Shown: positions 34,992 to 43,578 of the stretch, one piece after another
Layout of the letters: every line of letters starts with the position of its first letter
Numbering within the stretch: the first letter of the stretch is position 1
NCBI RefSeq assembly: GCF_007827815.1
Contig: NZ_VITH01000016.1
Location: forward strand, 62,001 to 126,000
DNA length: 64,000 bases
Direction: 5' to 3'
Origin: Azospirillum brasilense
Lineage (GTDB): Bacteria; Pseudomonadota; Alphaproteobacteria; Azospirillales; Azospirillaceae
Position numbers and translations under genes: made by a program
The notes under the pieces: model-generated
What the model was told of the DNA's origin: nothing
Database searches by the model: none
The model's input: the letters and a program-made list of their open reading frames with translations, nothing else

Positions 34992-35804
34992 ATGACCAGC
35001 ACGACAGCGGAGCTTGAAGCGCTCCTCATGCAGCGGTCGCTGACCGACGCGCAGCTTCTGGCGGCGGCGGACGCCGCGGCGGACTTCCGCATCCTACCGA
35101 ACGCGACGGTGCTCAAGATCGGCGGGCAGAGCGTCATCGACCGCGGCCGCGCCGCCGTCTACCCGCTGGTCGACGAGATCGTCGCCGCCCGCAAGGAGCA
35201 CAAGCTGCTGATCGGGACCGGCGCCGGCACCCGCGCCCGCCACATCTACTCGATCGCGGCGGGGCTGAACCTGCCGGCCGGCCTGCTCTCGCAACTCGGC
35301 GGCTCGGTCGCCGACCAGAACGCGGCGATGCTCGGCCAGCTCCTCGCCAAGCACGGCATCTCCGCGGTGGACGGCGCCGGCTTGTCGTCGGTACCGTTAT
35401 TCCTGGCCGAAGTGAACGCCGTCGTCTTCAGCGGTATGCCGCCCTACAAGCTGTGGATGCGCCCCGCCGCCGAGGGCGTCATTCCGCCCTACCGCACCGA
35501 CGCCGGCTGCTTTCTGGTGGCCGAGCAGTTCGGCTGCAAGGCGATGATCTACGTGAAGGACGAGAACGGGCTCTACACCGGGAACCCGAAGACCTCCAAG
35601 AACACCACCTTCATCCCGAAAATCTCGGTGGACGAGATGAAGGCGAAGGGGCTGCAGGATTCGATCCTGGAGTTCCCGGTGCTCGACCTGCTGAAGAACG
35701 CCCGCCACGTCCGCGAGGTGCAGGTCATCAACGGCCTCGTCCCCGGCAACCTGACCCGTGCGCTCGCCGGCGAGCATGTCGGCACCATCATCACCGCGTG
35801 CTGA
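34992..35804 (+). CDS. mosB: Molybdenum storage protein subunit beta
   Basis: 270 residues of the amino-acid-kinase (UMP-kinase-like) fold, very close by recall to Azotobacter vinelandii MosB: TVLKIGGQSVIDRGRAAVYP at the N-terminus, LLIGTGAGTRARH, and PPYKLWMRPAAEGVIPPYRT. The hetero-hexameric storage protein packs about a hundred molybdenum atoms as polyoxometalate clusters in an ATP-dependent way, in the cytoplasm. It supplies nitrogenase and other molybdoenzymes. It is followed after 13 bases by mosA. A ModE-like inverted repeat lies about 170 bases upstream. No nif or mod genes are in the window. Confidence 0.93.
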   Translation: MTSTTAELEALLMQRSLTDAQLLAAADAAADFRILPNATVLKIGGQSVIDRGRAAVYPLVDEIVAARKEHKLLIGTGAGTRARHIYSIAAGLNLPAGLLSQLGGSVADQNAAMLGQLLAKHGISAVDGAGLSSVPLFLAEVNAVVFSGMPPYKLWMRPAAEGVIPPYRTDAGCFLVAEQFGCKAMIYVKDENGLYTGNPKTSKNTTFIPKISVDEMKAKGLQDSILEFPVLDLLKNARHVREVQVINGLVPGNLTRALAGEHVGTIITAC

Positions 35805-35817
35805 AGGACCACATCCC

Positions 35818-36651
35818 ATGTCTGACATCACCAACAGCATCAAGCATGTGGCCTCGCCGCTCGCCCGCCAGACCCTGCTCGACGGCAGCCTGACCGCCCC
35901 GGTCGCCGGCGTCCGCCCGATCCGCCTGCTGCCCTGGCTGCAGGTCGTGAAGATCGGCGGGCGGTCGATCATGGACCGCGGCCACGAGGCGATCCTGCCG
36001 ATCGTCGAGGAGATCCGCAGCGTCCTGCCGGAGCACCGGCTGCTGATCCTGACCGGCGCCGGCATCCGCGCCCGCCACCTCTACAGCGTCGGGCTGGACC
36101 TCGGCCTGCCGGTCGGCTCGCTCGCCCCGCTCGCCGCGACCGAGGCCGGGCAGAACGGCCACATCCTGGCGGCCCTGCTCTCGCCGGACGGCGTGTCCTA
36201 TGTCGAGCACGGGACCATCGCGAACCAGCTCGCGGTTCATCTCTCCGCCGCCCGCGCGGTGGTGGGCAGCGCCTTCCCGCCCTACCACCACCACGAGTTC
36301 CCCGGTTCGCGCATCCCGCAGCACCGGGCCGACACCGGCGCCTTCCTGCTGGCCGACGCCCTGGGCGCCGCCGGGCTGACCATCGTGGAGGACGTGGACG
36401 GCATCCACACCACCGACCCGAACGGCCCCGAGGGCGGAACGGCGGAACTGCTGCGCGAGACCACCGCCGCCGAACTGGCCAAGCGGGGCGGCACGCTGCC
36501 GCTGGACGGCGCGCTGCTGGAGGTGATGGCGAACGCCCGCCATCTGGAGCGCGTGCAGGTCGTCAACGGGCTGGTTCCGGGCCGTCTGACCGCCGCGCTG
36601 CGCGGCGAGCATGTCGGCACCATCATCCGCACCGGTGCCCGGCCGCTCTGA
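35818..36651 (+). CDS. mosA: Molybdenum storage protein subunit alpha
   Basis: 277 residues, amino-acid-kinase fold. It has the typical MosA sequence TNSIKHVASPLARQTLLDG at the N-terminus, VVKIGGRSIMDRG, LILTGAGIRARHLYS, and FPPYHHHEFPGSRIP with the histidines that take part in cluster binding in the Azotobacter protein. It pairs with MosB to form the storage cage. GAAGGA precedes the ATG. A long hairpin terminator begins 15 bases after its stop. Order here is beta then alpha. Confidence 0.93.
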   Translation: MSDITNSIKHVASPLARQTLLDGSLTAPVAGVRPIRLLPWLQVVKIGGRSIMDRGHEAILPIVEEIRSVLPEHRLLILTGAGIRARHLYSVGLDLGLPVGSLAPLAATEAGQNGHILAALLSPDGVSYVEHGTIANQLAVHLSAARAVVGSAFPPYHHHEFPGSRIPQHRADTGAFLLADALGAAGLTIVEDVDGIHTTDPNGPEGGTAELLRETTAAELAKRGGTLPLDGALLEVMANARHLERVQVVNGLVPGRLTAALRGEHVGTIIRTGARPL

Positions 36652-36665
36652 GCGGTCCGGCAGGA

Positions 36666-36707
36666 ACGACAAAGGCGTCCGGTGATGGCACCGGACGCCT
36701 TTGTCGT
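36666..36707. terminator. Bidirectional hairpin terminator after mosA
   Basis: A perfect 19-base stem (36666-36684 with 36689-36707) closed by the loop ATGG. The stem ends in AAAGGC/GCCTTT, giving short T-rich edges in both directions. It lies between convergent genes (mosA from the left, a small membrane-protein gene from the right). Confidence 0.8.
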
Positions 36708-36728
36708 GGGGAAAACGCCGTCAGAAAC

Positions 36729-37019
36729 TCAGTTGCTCGCCACCGGCTTGCGGACGGCCTTCTGGGCGTCGGCCTTCGCCACGGCCTTCACGGCGGGCGG
36801 CGCCATGTCCTCCGAGGAGGCCTGCTGAAGCCGGCCCTGCGGGCTCGCCTTCGACGGGAAGGCCACGGGCAGCAGCATCGCGGCGAAGACGGCGACGGCG
36901 ATCAGGGTCTTCACGGCTTCCCAGGCGAAACCGCCGCGGCGCGGGATGTTGGAAACGTCGTCCGCCTCCAGGGCGGTCGCCGAGGCAGCCGGCATCGGCT
37001 GGACTGCGGTCATGGACAT
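36729..37019 (-). CDS. Small single-pass membrane protein, unknown function
   Basis: 96 residues. One hydrophobic segment (TLIAVAVFAAMLLPVAF, about residues 38-54) follows a short cytoplasmic stretch (NIPRRGGFAWEAVK). The rest is an Ala/Lys-rich tail likely in the periplasm. No recognised domain. The start is uncertain: ATG at 37019 and 37013 are equally possible and neither has a strong ribosome site; 37076 would add a basic leader. It runs convergent to mosA. Confidence 0.55.
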   Translation of the reverse strand: MSMTAVQPMPAASATALEADDVSNIPRRGGFAWEAVKTLIAVAVFAAMLLPVAFPSKASPQGRLQQASSEDMAPPAVKAVAKADAQKAVRKPVASN

Positions 37020-37253
37020 GGCAGGCACTCGTGTTCGGGTTCGCCGGATCGGTAACCCCACCATCGCAAGGGTCATGCCACGCCCCGTGCCCTCCCGGCC
37101 AATCCCATGCTTTCGTTTGGAAGTTATCTCAAAATCAAACCATTCCCGGGAATTCCAGCCGGCCGGCTCACCCGGCAAAATCTTCCCCGTGGCTGCCGGC
37201 TTCTGCCCAGCCGCCCGGAAAATATTGCCGCACGGAGTGTGGTCTTTTCCGCC

Positions 37254-38459
37254 TCAGGCCATCGCGCGGATCAGCGCGATCTGGCGGTCCAGACAGCGGA
37301 ACAACTCGAACCGCTCCACCGCCGTCTCCCGCGCGGCTTGGGCCAGCGGGGCGAAGGCGCCGGGGTCCTGCAGCACGGCGATGGCCTTGGCGGCGATGTC
37401 GTCGGGGGAGAAGAAATCGGCCAGCAGACCGTTTTCGCCGTGCCGGAGAACCTCCCGCACCGGGGCGGTGTCGGAGCCGATCACCACGCAGCCGAGCGCC
37501 ATGGATTCCACCATCGACCAGGACAGCACGAAGGGATAGGTCAGGTAGACGTGCGCCCGCGACAGCCGCAAGACCGACAGATACTGGTCGTAGGGAAGGT
37601 GCCCCAGGAAATGGACGCGCGCCGGGTCCAGCGGCACCTCGGCCAGCATGGTTTCCCGCCAGCTCTTCCCGCCGGGGGGCGCCGAACCGTAGCTGACCTC
37701 GTCGCCGCCGGCGATCAGCACATGGGCCTTGGGCCGCGCCTCCAGGATGCGCGGCAGGGCGCGCATGAAGCTGGGGAAACCCCGGTAGGGCTCCAGGTTG
37801 CGCACGGCGTAGGTCAGCACCTCGTCCTCGCGCGTCAGCACCGTCCCGTTCCCCAGCGTGACTCGGATGCCCGGGTCGGGAAGGAGCTGTGCGGTGTCCA
37901 CCCCGTCGTGGATCACCTCGATCTTCGGGTGGAACGCCGCCGGGTGGGAGTCGCGCTGCCACGCGGTCGGGGCGATGCCGCGGTCGCAGGCCTCCAGGGC
38001 CAGCAGCAGCGGCGTGCTGCGCATGCGCAGCCGCAGCACCGTGTCCATGTTGACCGGGACCGACGGGTCGAAGCCGACGTCCAGCCCCTGGGCGCGGTAG
38101 AAGAACTCGCAGTAGTTCAGGTAAGGGGTGTTGGGGAACACGTCCTTGACGAACAGCGTCTCGCCCCAGCCCGGATGGCCGACGATGACGTCGGGGCGGA
38201 AGCCCTCCTCGCGCAGGCCCATCAGCAGCCGGGCCGCGGCCTGGCCGTGCAGCACCGCGTTCTCGGTGGACACCAGATAGGGATGCGCGTTCTCCCGCGG
38301 CTTGCGGCTGGGCTGGTAGGAGAGCCGGCGGACGTTCGGAATGTCCCGGTCGGTGCGCTTGGTGATGAAGACGACGCGGTTCGCCGGGTCGGCGGCCAGG
38401 CGGGCGGCCAGATGCTTGTACTGGCCGGGCATGTTCTGGTGGATGAAGACGATGTTCAT
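37254..38459 (-). CDS. GT4-family glycosyltransferase
   Basis: 401 residues, GT-B fold. The N-terminal half starts MNIVFIHQNMPGQYKHLA and includes DVIVGHPGWGETLFVKDVFP. The C-terminal half has LTYAVRNLEPYRGFPSFMRA, VHFLGHLPYDQYLSVLRLS and the donor-binding EX7E-like region SMVESMALGCVVIGSD. It should add a sugar from a nucleotide donor to a surface polysaccharide or lipid. GGAGA precedes the ATG. It follows the TVP38 gene by about 50 bases on the same strand, so the two may be one unit. Confidence 0.88.
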   Translation of the reverse strand: MNIVFIHQNMPGQYKHLAARLAADPANRVVFITKRTDRDIPNVRRLSYQPSRKPRENAHPYLVSTENAVLHGQAAARLLMGLREEGFRPDVIVGHPGWGETLFVKDVFPNTPYLNYCEFFYRAQGLDVGFDPSVPVNMDTVLRLRMRSTPLLLALEACDRGIAPTAWQRDSHPAAFHPKIEVIHDGVDTAQLLPDPGIRVTLGNGTVLTREDEVLTYAVRNLEPYRGFPSFMRALPRILEARPKAHVLIAGGDEVSYGSAPPGGKSWRETMLAEVPLDPARVHFLGHLPYDQYLSVLRLSRAHVYLTYPFVLSWSMVESMALGCVVIGSDTAPVREVLRHGENGLLADFFSPDDIAAKAIAVLQDPGAFAPLAQAARETAVERFELFRCLDRQIALIRAMA

Positions 38460-38508
38460 GGTGTCTCCGCAAGAGATCGCGCCGGACCGTTCTGGTGAAA
38501 CCCGGCCG

Positions 38509-39201
38509 TCAGGCGCGCCCGGCGCCGAACTTCTCGCGCAGCTTCGGCCCGACCTTGGGCAGCAGAACCGACAGGATGAGCAGGCTGAGCCCGATGACGG
38601 TCGGCGCGATCCAGTCCGGCTTGCCGGCCAGGGCGTGGTCGCCCGCGGCACCGAACTGCACGAAGGCGACCGTCATCGGCAACTGCCCGACCAGCGACCC
38701 GAAGGCGTAGGCGCCGAGCCGCACCCGCGTCAGCCCGAGCGCGTAGTTCACCCCGCTGTGCGGCAGCACGGGAACCAGCCGCAGCATGGCGACGGCGCGC
38801 CAGCCGCCGGTCTCCAGCCGGCGCAGGGCGTCGCCCCAGCGCGCGCCATCCAGGGCGGGGACCAGCCCCGCGCAGACGTAGCGGGTCAGCAGAAAGCCGG
38901 TGGAGGCGCCGATCACGCTGCCCGCCGCCGCCAGCACCCCGCCCCACCAGACGCCGAAGACCAGCCCGGCGACCATCGCCATGACGGAGCGCGGGAAGAA
39001 CAGCAGGCTGGCCAGGATGTGCAGAAGCAGGAACAGCACCGGTGCCGCGGGGTGGTGGCGCAGGACGTCCTGAAGCGCGTCCATCCCGAAGGCGCCATGC
39101 CACGCCCACCAGGCCCCGGCCCCACCGAGCAGGAGCAGGACGAGCAGCCCCCGCCCAAGGTTGCGGAGGGTGGACAGGGAGGGCGTGCGGCGCTCGGCCA
39201 T
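38509..39201 (-). CDS. TVP38/TMEM64 (DedA-like) integral membrane protein
   Basis: 230 residues with about five or six hydrophobic segments. It has the family core LLFFPRSVMAMVAGLVFGVWWG, GASTGFLLTRYV and MLRLVPVLPHSGVNYALGLTRV. Members sit in the inner membrane and are thought to move or flip lipids, including lipid carriers for glycan synthesis. Its neighbour downstream is a glycosyltransferase. Two candidate small RNA genes lie upstream on the same strand. Confidence 0.88.
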   Translation of the reverse strand: MAERRTPSLSTLRNLGRGLLVLLLLGGAGAWWAWHGAFGMDALQDVLRHHPAAPVLFLLLHILASLLFFPRSVMAMVAGLVFGVWWGGVLAAAGSVIGASTGFLLTRYVCAGLVPALDGARWGDALRRLETGGWRAVAMLRLVPVLPHSGVNYALGLTRVRLGAYAFGSLVGQLPMTVAFVQFGAAGDHALAGKPDWIAPTVIGLSLLILSVLLPKVGPKLREKFGAGRA

Positions 39202-39319
39202 GATGCGGGCCTTCGGTTCGACGAACGGGGCTTCTATGGTCCGGCCTGCATATCACGGGCGCTACCGCGCCGCGAGAGACGATCGCGCGGACGCCGGGCG
39301 CGCGCCCGCAGGCCAGGGG

Positions 39320-39388
39320 CAAGAAAAAGGCCGCAGCCAGGAGGCGCGGCCTTCAAGTCTAGGGAGGAAACGCCCAAAGGGCATCCGG
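39320..39388 (-). ncRNA. Candidate anti-Shine-Dalgarno small RNA, copy 1
   Basis: On the minus strand a good sigma-70-type promoter, TTGACC-N17-TAGATT (39422-39394), is followed by a small hairpin (GCCC-TTT-GGGC), then GTTTCCTCCC (39371-39362), then a terminator stem AAGGCCGC/GCGGCCTT with a T-run ending near 39321. The predicted RNA is about 70 bases. An exposed CCUCC next to a terminator is typical of alphaproteobacterial small RNAs that bind ribosome sites (alpha-r14 and CcsR-like). Copies 2 and 3 share the CCTCC block. Confidence 0.55.
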
Positions 39389-39499
39389 GACTCAATCTAT
39401 GCTGCATCGCAGCAAAGGTCAAGCCCCCGCTGAGCGGCCTTCGCTGAAAAGACGCCGCCCCTTGCGGTTTCCTCCATCCACCTTGGGATGACAATGTCC

Positions 39500-39580
39500 A
39501 GAAAAAGAAAAGGCTGCAGCCGGTGAGGCGCAGCCTAGTTCTGGGAGGGAGGAAACCAAGAGAACTTGGTGAAGCCATTT
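39500..39580 (-). ncRNA. Candidate anti-Shine-Dalgarno small RNA, copy 2
   Basis: On the minus strand AGTTCT (39566-39561) pairs with AGAACT (39542-39537). This presents CTTGGTTTCCTCCCTCCC in the 18-base loop. A terminator stem (39536-39530 with 39517-39511) and T-rich run end at 39501. The layout repeats that of copy 1, 170 bases away. I see no clear promoter, so the 5' end is a guess. Confidence 0.45.
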
Positions 39581-40158
39581 ATGAGCTGATTTGATTAACA
39601 GCGCGTAAACAGGCCATCTATTCCGAAGACATACTCATTTTTTGATGAAGATCAAAAGCCAAGCTCCCGCTTGGCCAAAGCCCGCTTGGTCGAAGAAAAG
39701 ACGCCTTGCTGCGCAGCGGCAAGCGACGCCGCGGCGGCGATGCCCCGCCCGCCGGGCCGTCCCAACCGCCTCGCCATGGACCGTCAGGAACGGATCAGCG
39801 TCAAGCAACGCGCTCCGGGGCAACGGCAACGGCTGGCCGCCGGCAAGGCAAGACAGGGGAAAAGGCCACGCTCGGCCTCATCGGTCCGCCGTGCATTCGA
39901 AAACACTCATCAACCGTTAAGGGACTTATCGATCAATAAAGCAATCCATTTTCGGCAAGCGCGACGTCAGTTGCGTCATTTTGATGGGTATGATCGGCGC
40001 TATTGCTCTTCTGAGTAATCCGGATAGGATGAATGAACAACGATCAATAAGGGTTTCCTGTTAAATTTTACCTTTATGCTTGCAAACCTCGCCCGACTGT
40101 CCATCCCAGCCGGAATTCCCCCTTCCGAAAGCCGCCCATTGAAAGCCATGGAAGACCC

Positions 40159-40752
40159 ATGCCGAGCCTGCCCTTTCCAAACCTCCGCCCCTCCTCGTCC
40201 GTGGCCACCCCACCCCGCGGCCCGTCCGCCACGCCGTTCGGCACCGCCCCGGCTGCATCCCGGAACGCGGCGGCCGATGAGCGGACGCCGCTCCGGATTC
40301 CGGGGCGGGCCTCGCAGGACTTGGCTGCGGGCCTGCTGATCACGTCCTTCGGCCTGATCGCCCTGTGGATGGGGCGCGACTGGCCAACCGGAACGCTCGC
40401 CTACGTGCAGTCGGGCTTTTTCCCGCGGATGATCGGAGCGCTGATGGTGCTGGCCGGCGCCGTGGTGACCGGCCGGAGCCTGCTGGCCCACGGCGCCGCC
40501 CTGCCGTCCTGGGGCTGGCGCCCGCTGTTCGGGGTGACGGCGGCGGTGCTCGCCTTCGCCGGGACGGTGGAAACCCTGGGGCTGGTGCCGGCGGTGCTGA
40601 TCCTGGTGGGGGTGGGCAACCTGGCCGGACAGCCGCTGCGCCCGGTTCCGCTGGCGCTGCTGGGCGGCGCCTTGGCGGCGGGCTGCGTCGCCCTGTTCGT
40701 CTGGGGGCTGGGCCTGCCCTTGCAGGTCTGGCCCCTGGGGGTATGGCCATGA
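40159..40752 (+). CDS. tctB: Tripartite tricarboxylate transporter small membrane subunit TctB
   Basis: 197 residues. After a Pro/Ala-rich leader of about 48 residues come four hydrophobic segments (DLAAGLLITSFGLIALW; GFFPRMIGALMVLAGA; LFGVTAAVLAFAGTV; ALLGGALAAGCVALFVW), the usual TctB build. Together with TctA it forms the membrane part of a secondary uptake system that uses a periplasmic binding protein (TctC). No TctC gene is nearby. The long leader is unusual and a later start is possible. Its stop overlaps the tctA start region. Confidence 0.83.
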   Translation: MPSLPFPNLRPSSSVATPPRGPSATPFGTAPAASRNAAADERTPLRIPGRASQDLAAGLLITSFGLIALWMGRDWPTGTLAYVQSGFFPRMIGALMVLAGAVVTGRSLLAHGAALPSWGWRPLFGVTAAVLAFAGTVETLGLVPAVLILVGVGNLAGQPLRPVPLALLGGALAAGCVALFVWGLGLPLQVWPLGVWP

Positions 40753-42254
40753 CGGACCTGATCGGCAACCTGCTGCTCGGCCTGACGGTCTCGCTGTCCC
40801 CGGACAATCTGCTGCTCTGCTTCGGCGGGGCGCTGATCGGCACGCTGATCGGCGTCCTGCCCGGCCTGGGGCCGACCGCGACGGTGGCGATGCTGCTGCC
40901 CCTGACCTTCCACCTGCCGCCGGTCGGCGCGCTGATCATGCTGGCGGGCATCTTCTACGGCTCGCAGTATGGCGGATCGGCGACGGCGATCCTGGTGAAT
41001 CTGCCGGGCGAATCCTCCTCGGTCGTGACCTGCCTGGACGGCCACGCTATGGCGCGGCAGGGCCGGGCCGGGGTGGCGCTCGCCACGGCGGCGCTCGCCT
41101 CGCTCTTCGCCGGCATCGTCACGACCTTTCTGATCGCCGTGGCCGGCCCGCCGCTGGCCGGGGTGGCGCTCGCCTTCGGACCGGCGGAATACGTGTCGCT
41201 GATGCTGCTCGGCCTGATCGGGGCGGTGACGCTGGCCCACGGCTCGGTGGTGAAGGCCATCGCGATGATCCTGCTGGGCCTGCTGCTGAGCATGGTCGGC
41301 ACCGACGTGAATTCCGGCGACACGCGCTTCACCTTCGGCCTGCCGCAGCTCTACGACGGCATCGACTTCGTTCCGCTCGCCATGGGCCTGTTCGGGCTGG
41401 CCGAGATCATCGCCAGCCTGGAGCAGACCGGCGGCGTCGGGCGGACCACCGCCCCCATCGCCAGCCTGTGGCCGAAACGCGAGGATGTCCGCCAGGCGTG
41501 GCCGGCGACGGTGCGCGGCACGGTGATGGGCGCGCTTCTCGGCATCCTGCCCGGCGGCGGCGCCACGCTCGGCTCCTTCGCCGCCTATTCGCTGGAAAAG
41601 AAGGTGTCCCGCCACCCGGAGCGCTTCGGCCAGGGCGCCATCGAGGGGGTGGCCGCACCGGAGGCCGCCAACAACGCCGCCTCGCAGGCCTGCTTCATCC
41701 CGATGCTCAGCCTGGGCATCCCGCCCAACGCCATCATGGCGCTGATGATCGGCGCCATGACCATCCACGGCATCACGCCGGGGCCGCAGATCATGGTCAA
41801 GCAGCCGGAGCTGTTCTGGGGCATGATCGCCAGCATGCTGATCGGCAACGTGATCCTGGTGATCCTGAACCTGCCGATGATCGGGCTGTGGGTGCGGCTT
41901 CTGCGGGTGCCCTACGGCTATCTGTTCCCGGCCATCCTGGTCTTCTGCTGCATCGGCACCTACACGCTGAACAACAGCGCCTTCAACGTGCTGCTGATGG
42001 CCCTGTTCGGGGTGCTGGGCTACGTCCTGCGCAAGCTGGACTGCGAGCCGGCGCCGCTGATGCTGGGCTTCGTGCTGGGCCCCCTGCTGGAGGAGAATCT
42101 CGGACGCGCCCTGCTGCTGTCGGGCGGCGACCCCACCGTCTTCGCCACCCGCCCGATCAGCGGCAGCCTGCTGGCCGTCGCCGCTCTTCTGCTGCTCGTG
42201 ATGGTGATGCCGGCGATACGGCGGCGACGCGACGAAGCCTTCAAGGACGAGTGA
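40743..42254 (+). CDS. tctA: Tripartite tricarboxylate transporter large membrane subunit TctA
   Basis: 503 residues, the normal TctA length, with about eleven or twelve hydrophobic segments. The conserved family motif is GVLPGLGPTATVAMLLPLTF, with a second internal repeat of the same type GILPGGGATLGSFAAYSLEK. NNAASQACFIPMLSLGIPP is also typical. It carries carboxylates across the inner membrane using an ion gradient and a TctC binding protein. The start may be ATG 40743 or 40749; both overlap tctB. The next gene is an RraA-like aldolase, which hints at a keto or hydroxy acid substrate. Confidence 0.9.
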   Translation: MAMTDLIGNLLLGLTVSLSPDNLLLCFGGALIGTLIGVLPGLGPTATVAMLLPLTFHLPPVGALIMLAGIFYGSQYGGSATAILVNLPGESSSVVTCLDGHAMARQGRAGVALATAALASLFAGIVTTFLIAVAGPPLAGVALAFGPAEYVSLMLLGLIGAVTLAHGSVVKAIAMILLGLLLSMVGTDVNSGDTRFTFGLPQLYDGIDFVPLAMGLFGLAEIIASLEQTGGVGRTTAPIASLWPKREDVRQAWPATVRGTVMGALLGILPGGGATLGSFAAYSLEKKVSRHPERFGQGAIEGVAAPEAANNAASQACFIPMLSLGIPPNAIMALMIGAMTIHGITPGPQIMVKQPELFWGMIASMLIGNVILVILNLPMIGLWVRLLRVPYGYLFPAILVFCCIGTYTLNNSAFNVLLMALFGVLGYVLRKLDCEPAPLMLGFVLGPLLEENLGRALLLSGGDPTVFATRPISGSLLAVAALLLLVMVMPAIRRRRDEAFKDE

Positions 42255-42331
42255 GTCCGAATGTCCTTTTCTCCCCGCCCGCCCTCCTCCGGGAAGCGGG
42301 CGGCCTTCACGCCGTGAAAGGTGCCTGTGCG

Positions 42332-43000
42332 ATGACCGTCGTCAAAGAGTTCCCCCGTCCCGCCCCCGATCTGGTCGCCGCCTTCCGCGGCCAGTCCCCG
42401 GCCACGCTGCACGAAGCGATGGGCAAGAAGGGCGCGATGTCCTTTCCGATCAAGCCGCTTTATCCGGGCATGACGCTGTTCGGCACCGCGGTGACCGTGT
42501 CCGGCGGACCGACCGACAATCTGATGATCCACGCCGCCATGGCGCTGACCCGTCCGGGCGACGTGCTGGTGGTCGATTTCAAGGGCATGACCGAGGCCGG
42601 CCCGTGGGGCGACGTGCTGACCGAGGCGGCGCTCCAGCGCGGCTTGGCCGGCTTGGTGATCGACGGCTGCGTGCGCGACGCCGCGGCCATCCGCCAGATG
42701 GGCTTCCCGGTCTTCTGCCGGGGGACCAGCATGAAGGGCACCACCAAGACCCAGCCCACGGGCGATGTGAACACCCCCATCGTCTGCGGCGGCGTGATGG
42801 TCATGCCGGGCGACATCCTGGTCGGCGACGACGACGGGGTGGTCGTGGTGCCCCAGGCCGAGGCCGCCGCCGCGCTCGCCAAGGCGGCGGAGCGCGAACG
42901 GATGGAGGAGGGGCTGCGCGCGCAGTTGCGCGCCGGGCGGACGACGGTGGAGGCGTTGGCCCTGGAGGCCTATCTGGAGGCCGGCGGAATCGCCCTGTGA
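42332..43000 (+). CDS. RraA-like 4-hydroxy-4-methyl-2-oxoglutarate/oxaloacetate aldolase
   Basis: 222 residues of the RraA/HMG-aldolase fold. The active-site region reads GPWGDVLTEAALQRGLAGLVIDGCVRD, with the conserved Arg-Asp pair, and GDILVGDDDGVVVVP is typical of catalytic members. It should cleave HMG or oxaloacetate-type acids to pyruvate using a divalent metal. It lies 77 bases after tctA. The simplest reading is that the transporter brings in an acid which this enzyme degrades. Regulatory RraA (RNase E inhibitor) is less likely given the length and context. Confidence 0.85.
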   Translation: MTVVKEFPRPAPDLVAAFRGQSPATLHEAMGKKGAMSFPIKPLYPGMTLFGTAVTVSGGPTDNLMIHAAMALTRPGDVLVVDFKGMTEAGPWGDVLTEAALQRGLAGLVIDGCVRDAAAIRQMGFPVFCRGTSMKGTTKTQPTGDVNTPIVCGGVMVMPGDILVGDDDGVVVVPQAEAAAALAKAAERERMEEGLRAQLRAGRTTVEALALEAYLEAGGIAL

Positions 43001-43151
43001 CGTGAAGCCCTATGACGTGAAGCCCCGTGGCACGAAGCCGCTGACACGGAGCGCTGTGACGCCAAGCACTGCGCCGAGACGGGCGGGGCCAAGTCCCGCC
43101 CGCCATCGCCCGGAGTGGTATTACCGGATTCCGGCAAAAGAACGACGGCGG

Positions 43152-43190
43152 ACAAAAAAAAGCCGCGTCCGGACACGAGGTCGGCGCGGC
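43152..43190 (-). terminator. Hairpin with T8 tract on the minus strand
   Basis: Stem GCCGCG (43162-43167) pairs with CGCGGC (43185-43190). The minus-strand 3' side continues into eight T (43154-43161). It could end leftward transcription coming from the right, or serve as a stem in the small RNA candidate that begins here on the plus strand. Confidence 0.55.
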
Positions 43191-43260
43191 AGACTAATGC
43201 TCTTGGAGCATCGTGATGTTTTTGGTTTCCTCCCCAGACCTCAAGGCCTTTGTTTTGTGA
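43190..43260 (+). ncRNA. Candidate anti-Shine-Dalgarno small RNA, copy 3
   Basis: On the plus strand a hairpin ATGCTC-TTG-GAGCAT (43197-43211) is followed by GTTTCCTCCC (43225-43234) and then CAGACCTCAAGGCC. The last block matches copy 1 (TAGACTTGAAGGCC) closely. Ends in TTTGTTTTG. No promoter is evident and the terminator is weak, so the expression unit is uncertain; the sequence relation to copies 1 and 2 is the evidence. Confidence 0.4.
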
Positions 43261-43455
43261 AGGGAAATTTCCACAGTCGGCACTGTGAAGTCAACAGCAT
43301 TGAGTGGGTTATAACTTTAAGCCTAACGCTCCCTCCGATGCGCAGGAGACGGCGACCGATTTCCTCCGGCGTGAAAAATCAAGCGGAGGCCGAACAGAGG
43401 GCTTGCGTTCCGCCGGGCCGGTGCGGTATCTCCCTGCCTCCTTCGTTGGAGCGGC

Positions 43456-43530
43456 GCGGGCGTAGCTCAGGGGTAGAGCACAACCTTGCCAAGGTTGGGG
43501 TCGAGGGTTCGAATCCCTTCGCCCGCTCCA
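43456..43530 (+). tRNA. tRNA-Gly (anticodon GCC)
   Basis: 75 bases with a complete cloverleaf. The acceptor arm is GCGGGCG paired with CGCCCGC, the D-loop carries AGCTCAGGGGTAGAGC, the anticodon loop is TTGCCAA with anticodon GCC, and the T-arm is GAGGGTTCGAATCCCTTC-type. The CCA end is encoded (43528-43530). It stands alone on the plus strand; tRNA genes are frequent integration sites but no integrase or repeat adjoins it here. Confidence 0.96.
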
Positions 43531-43578
43531 ATATCGCGAAGACCAATTCCCACCGACATGTCATTCCCGCGCATGGCC

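Larger units (their letters stand above)
39202..40158. other. Long non-coding region with two small RNA candidates
   Basis: 957 bases without a convincing protein gene. Short frames here are rich in Arg and Pro and lack ribosome sites. It holds two minus-strand small RNA candidates (see separate entries) and a further hairpin (GCCAAGC-TCCC-GCTTGGC near 39658) with T-rich sequence on its minus-strand 3' side. The part from 39900 to 40080 is A+T-rich and probably carries the promoter for tctB. Confidence 0.5.
43001..43455. other. Intergenic region before tRNA-Gly
   Basis: 455 bases with no convincing protein gene. It holds the hairpin and small RNA candidate listed separately, an A+T-rich part near 43290-43330, and a possible tRNA promoter TTGCGT-N18-TATCTC (43403-43432), about 25 bases before the tRNA. 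Confidence 0.4.

Noticed and set aside
39642..40018. Short plus-strand frames in the non-coding region
   Set aside because: Arg/Pro-rich, no ribosome site, overlapping alternatives in several frames; no sign of selection for protein.
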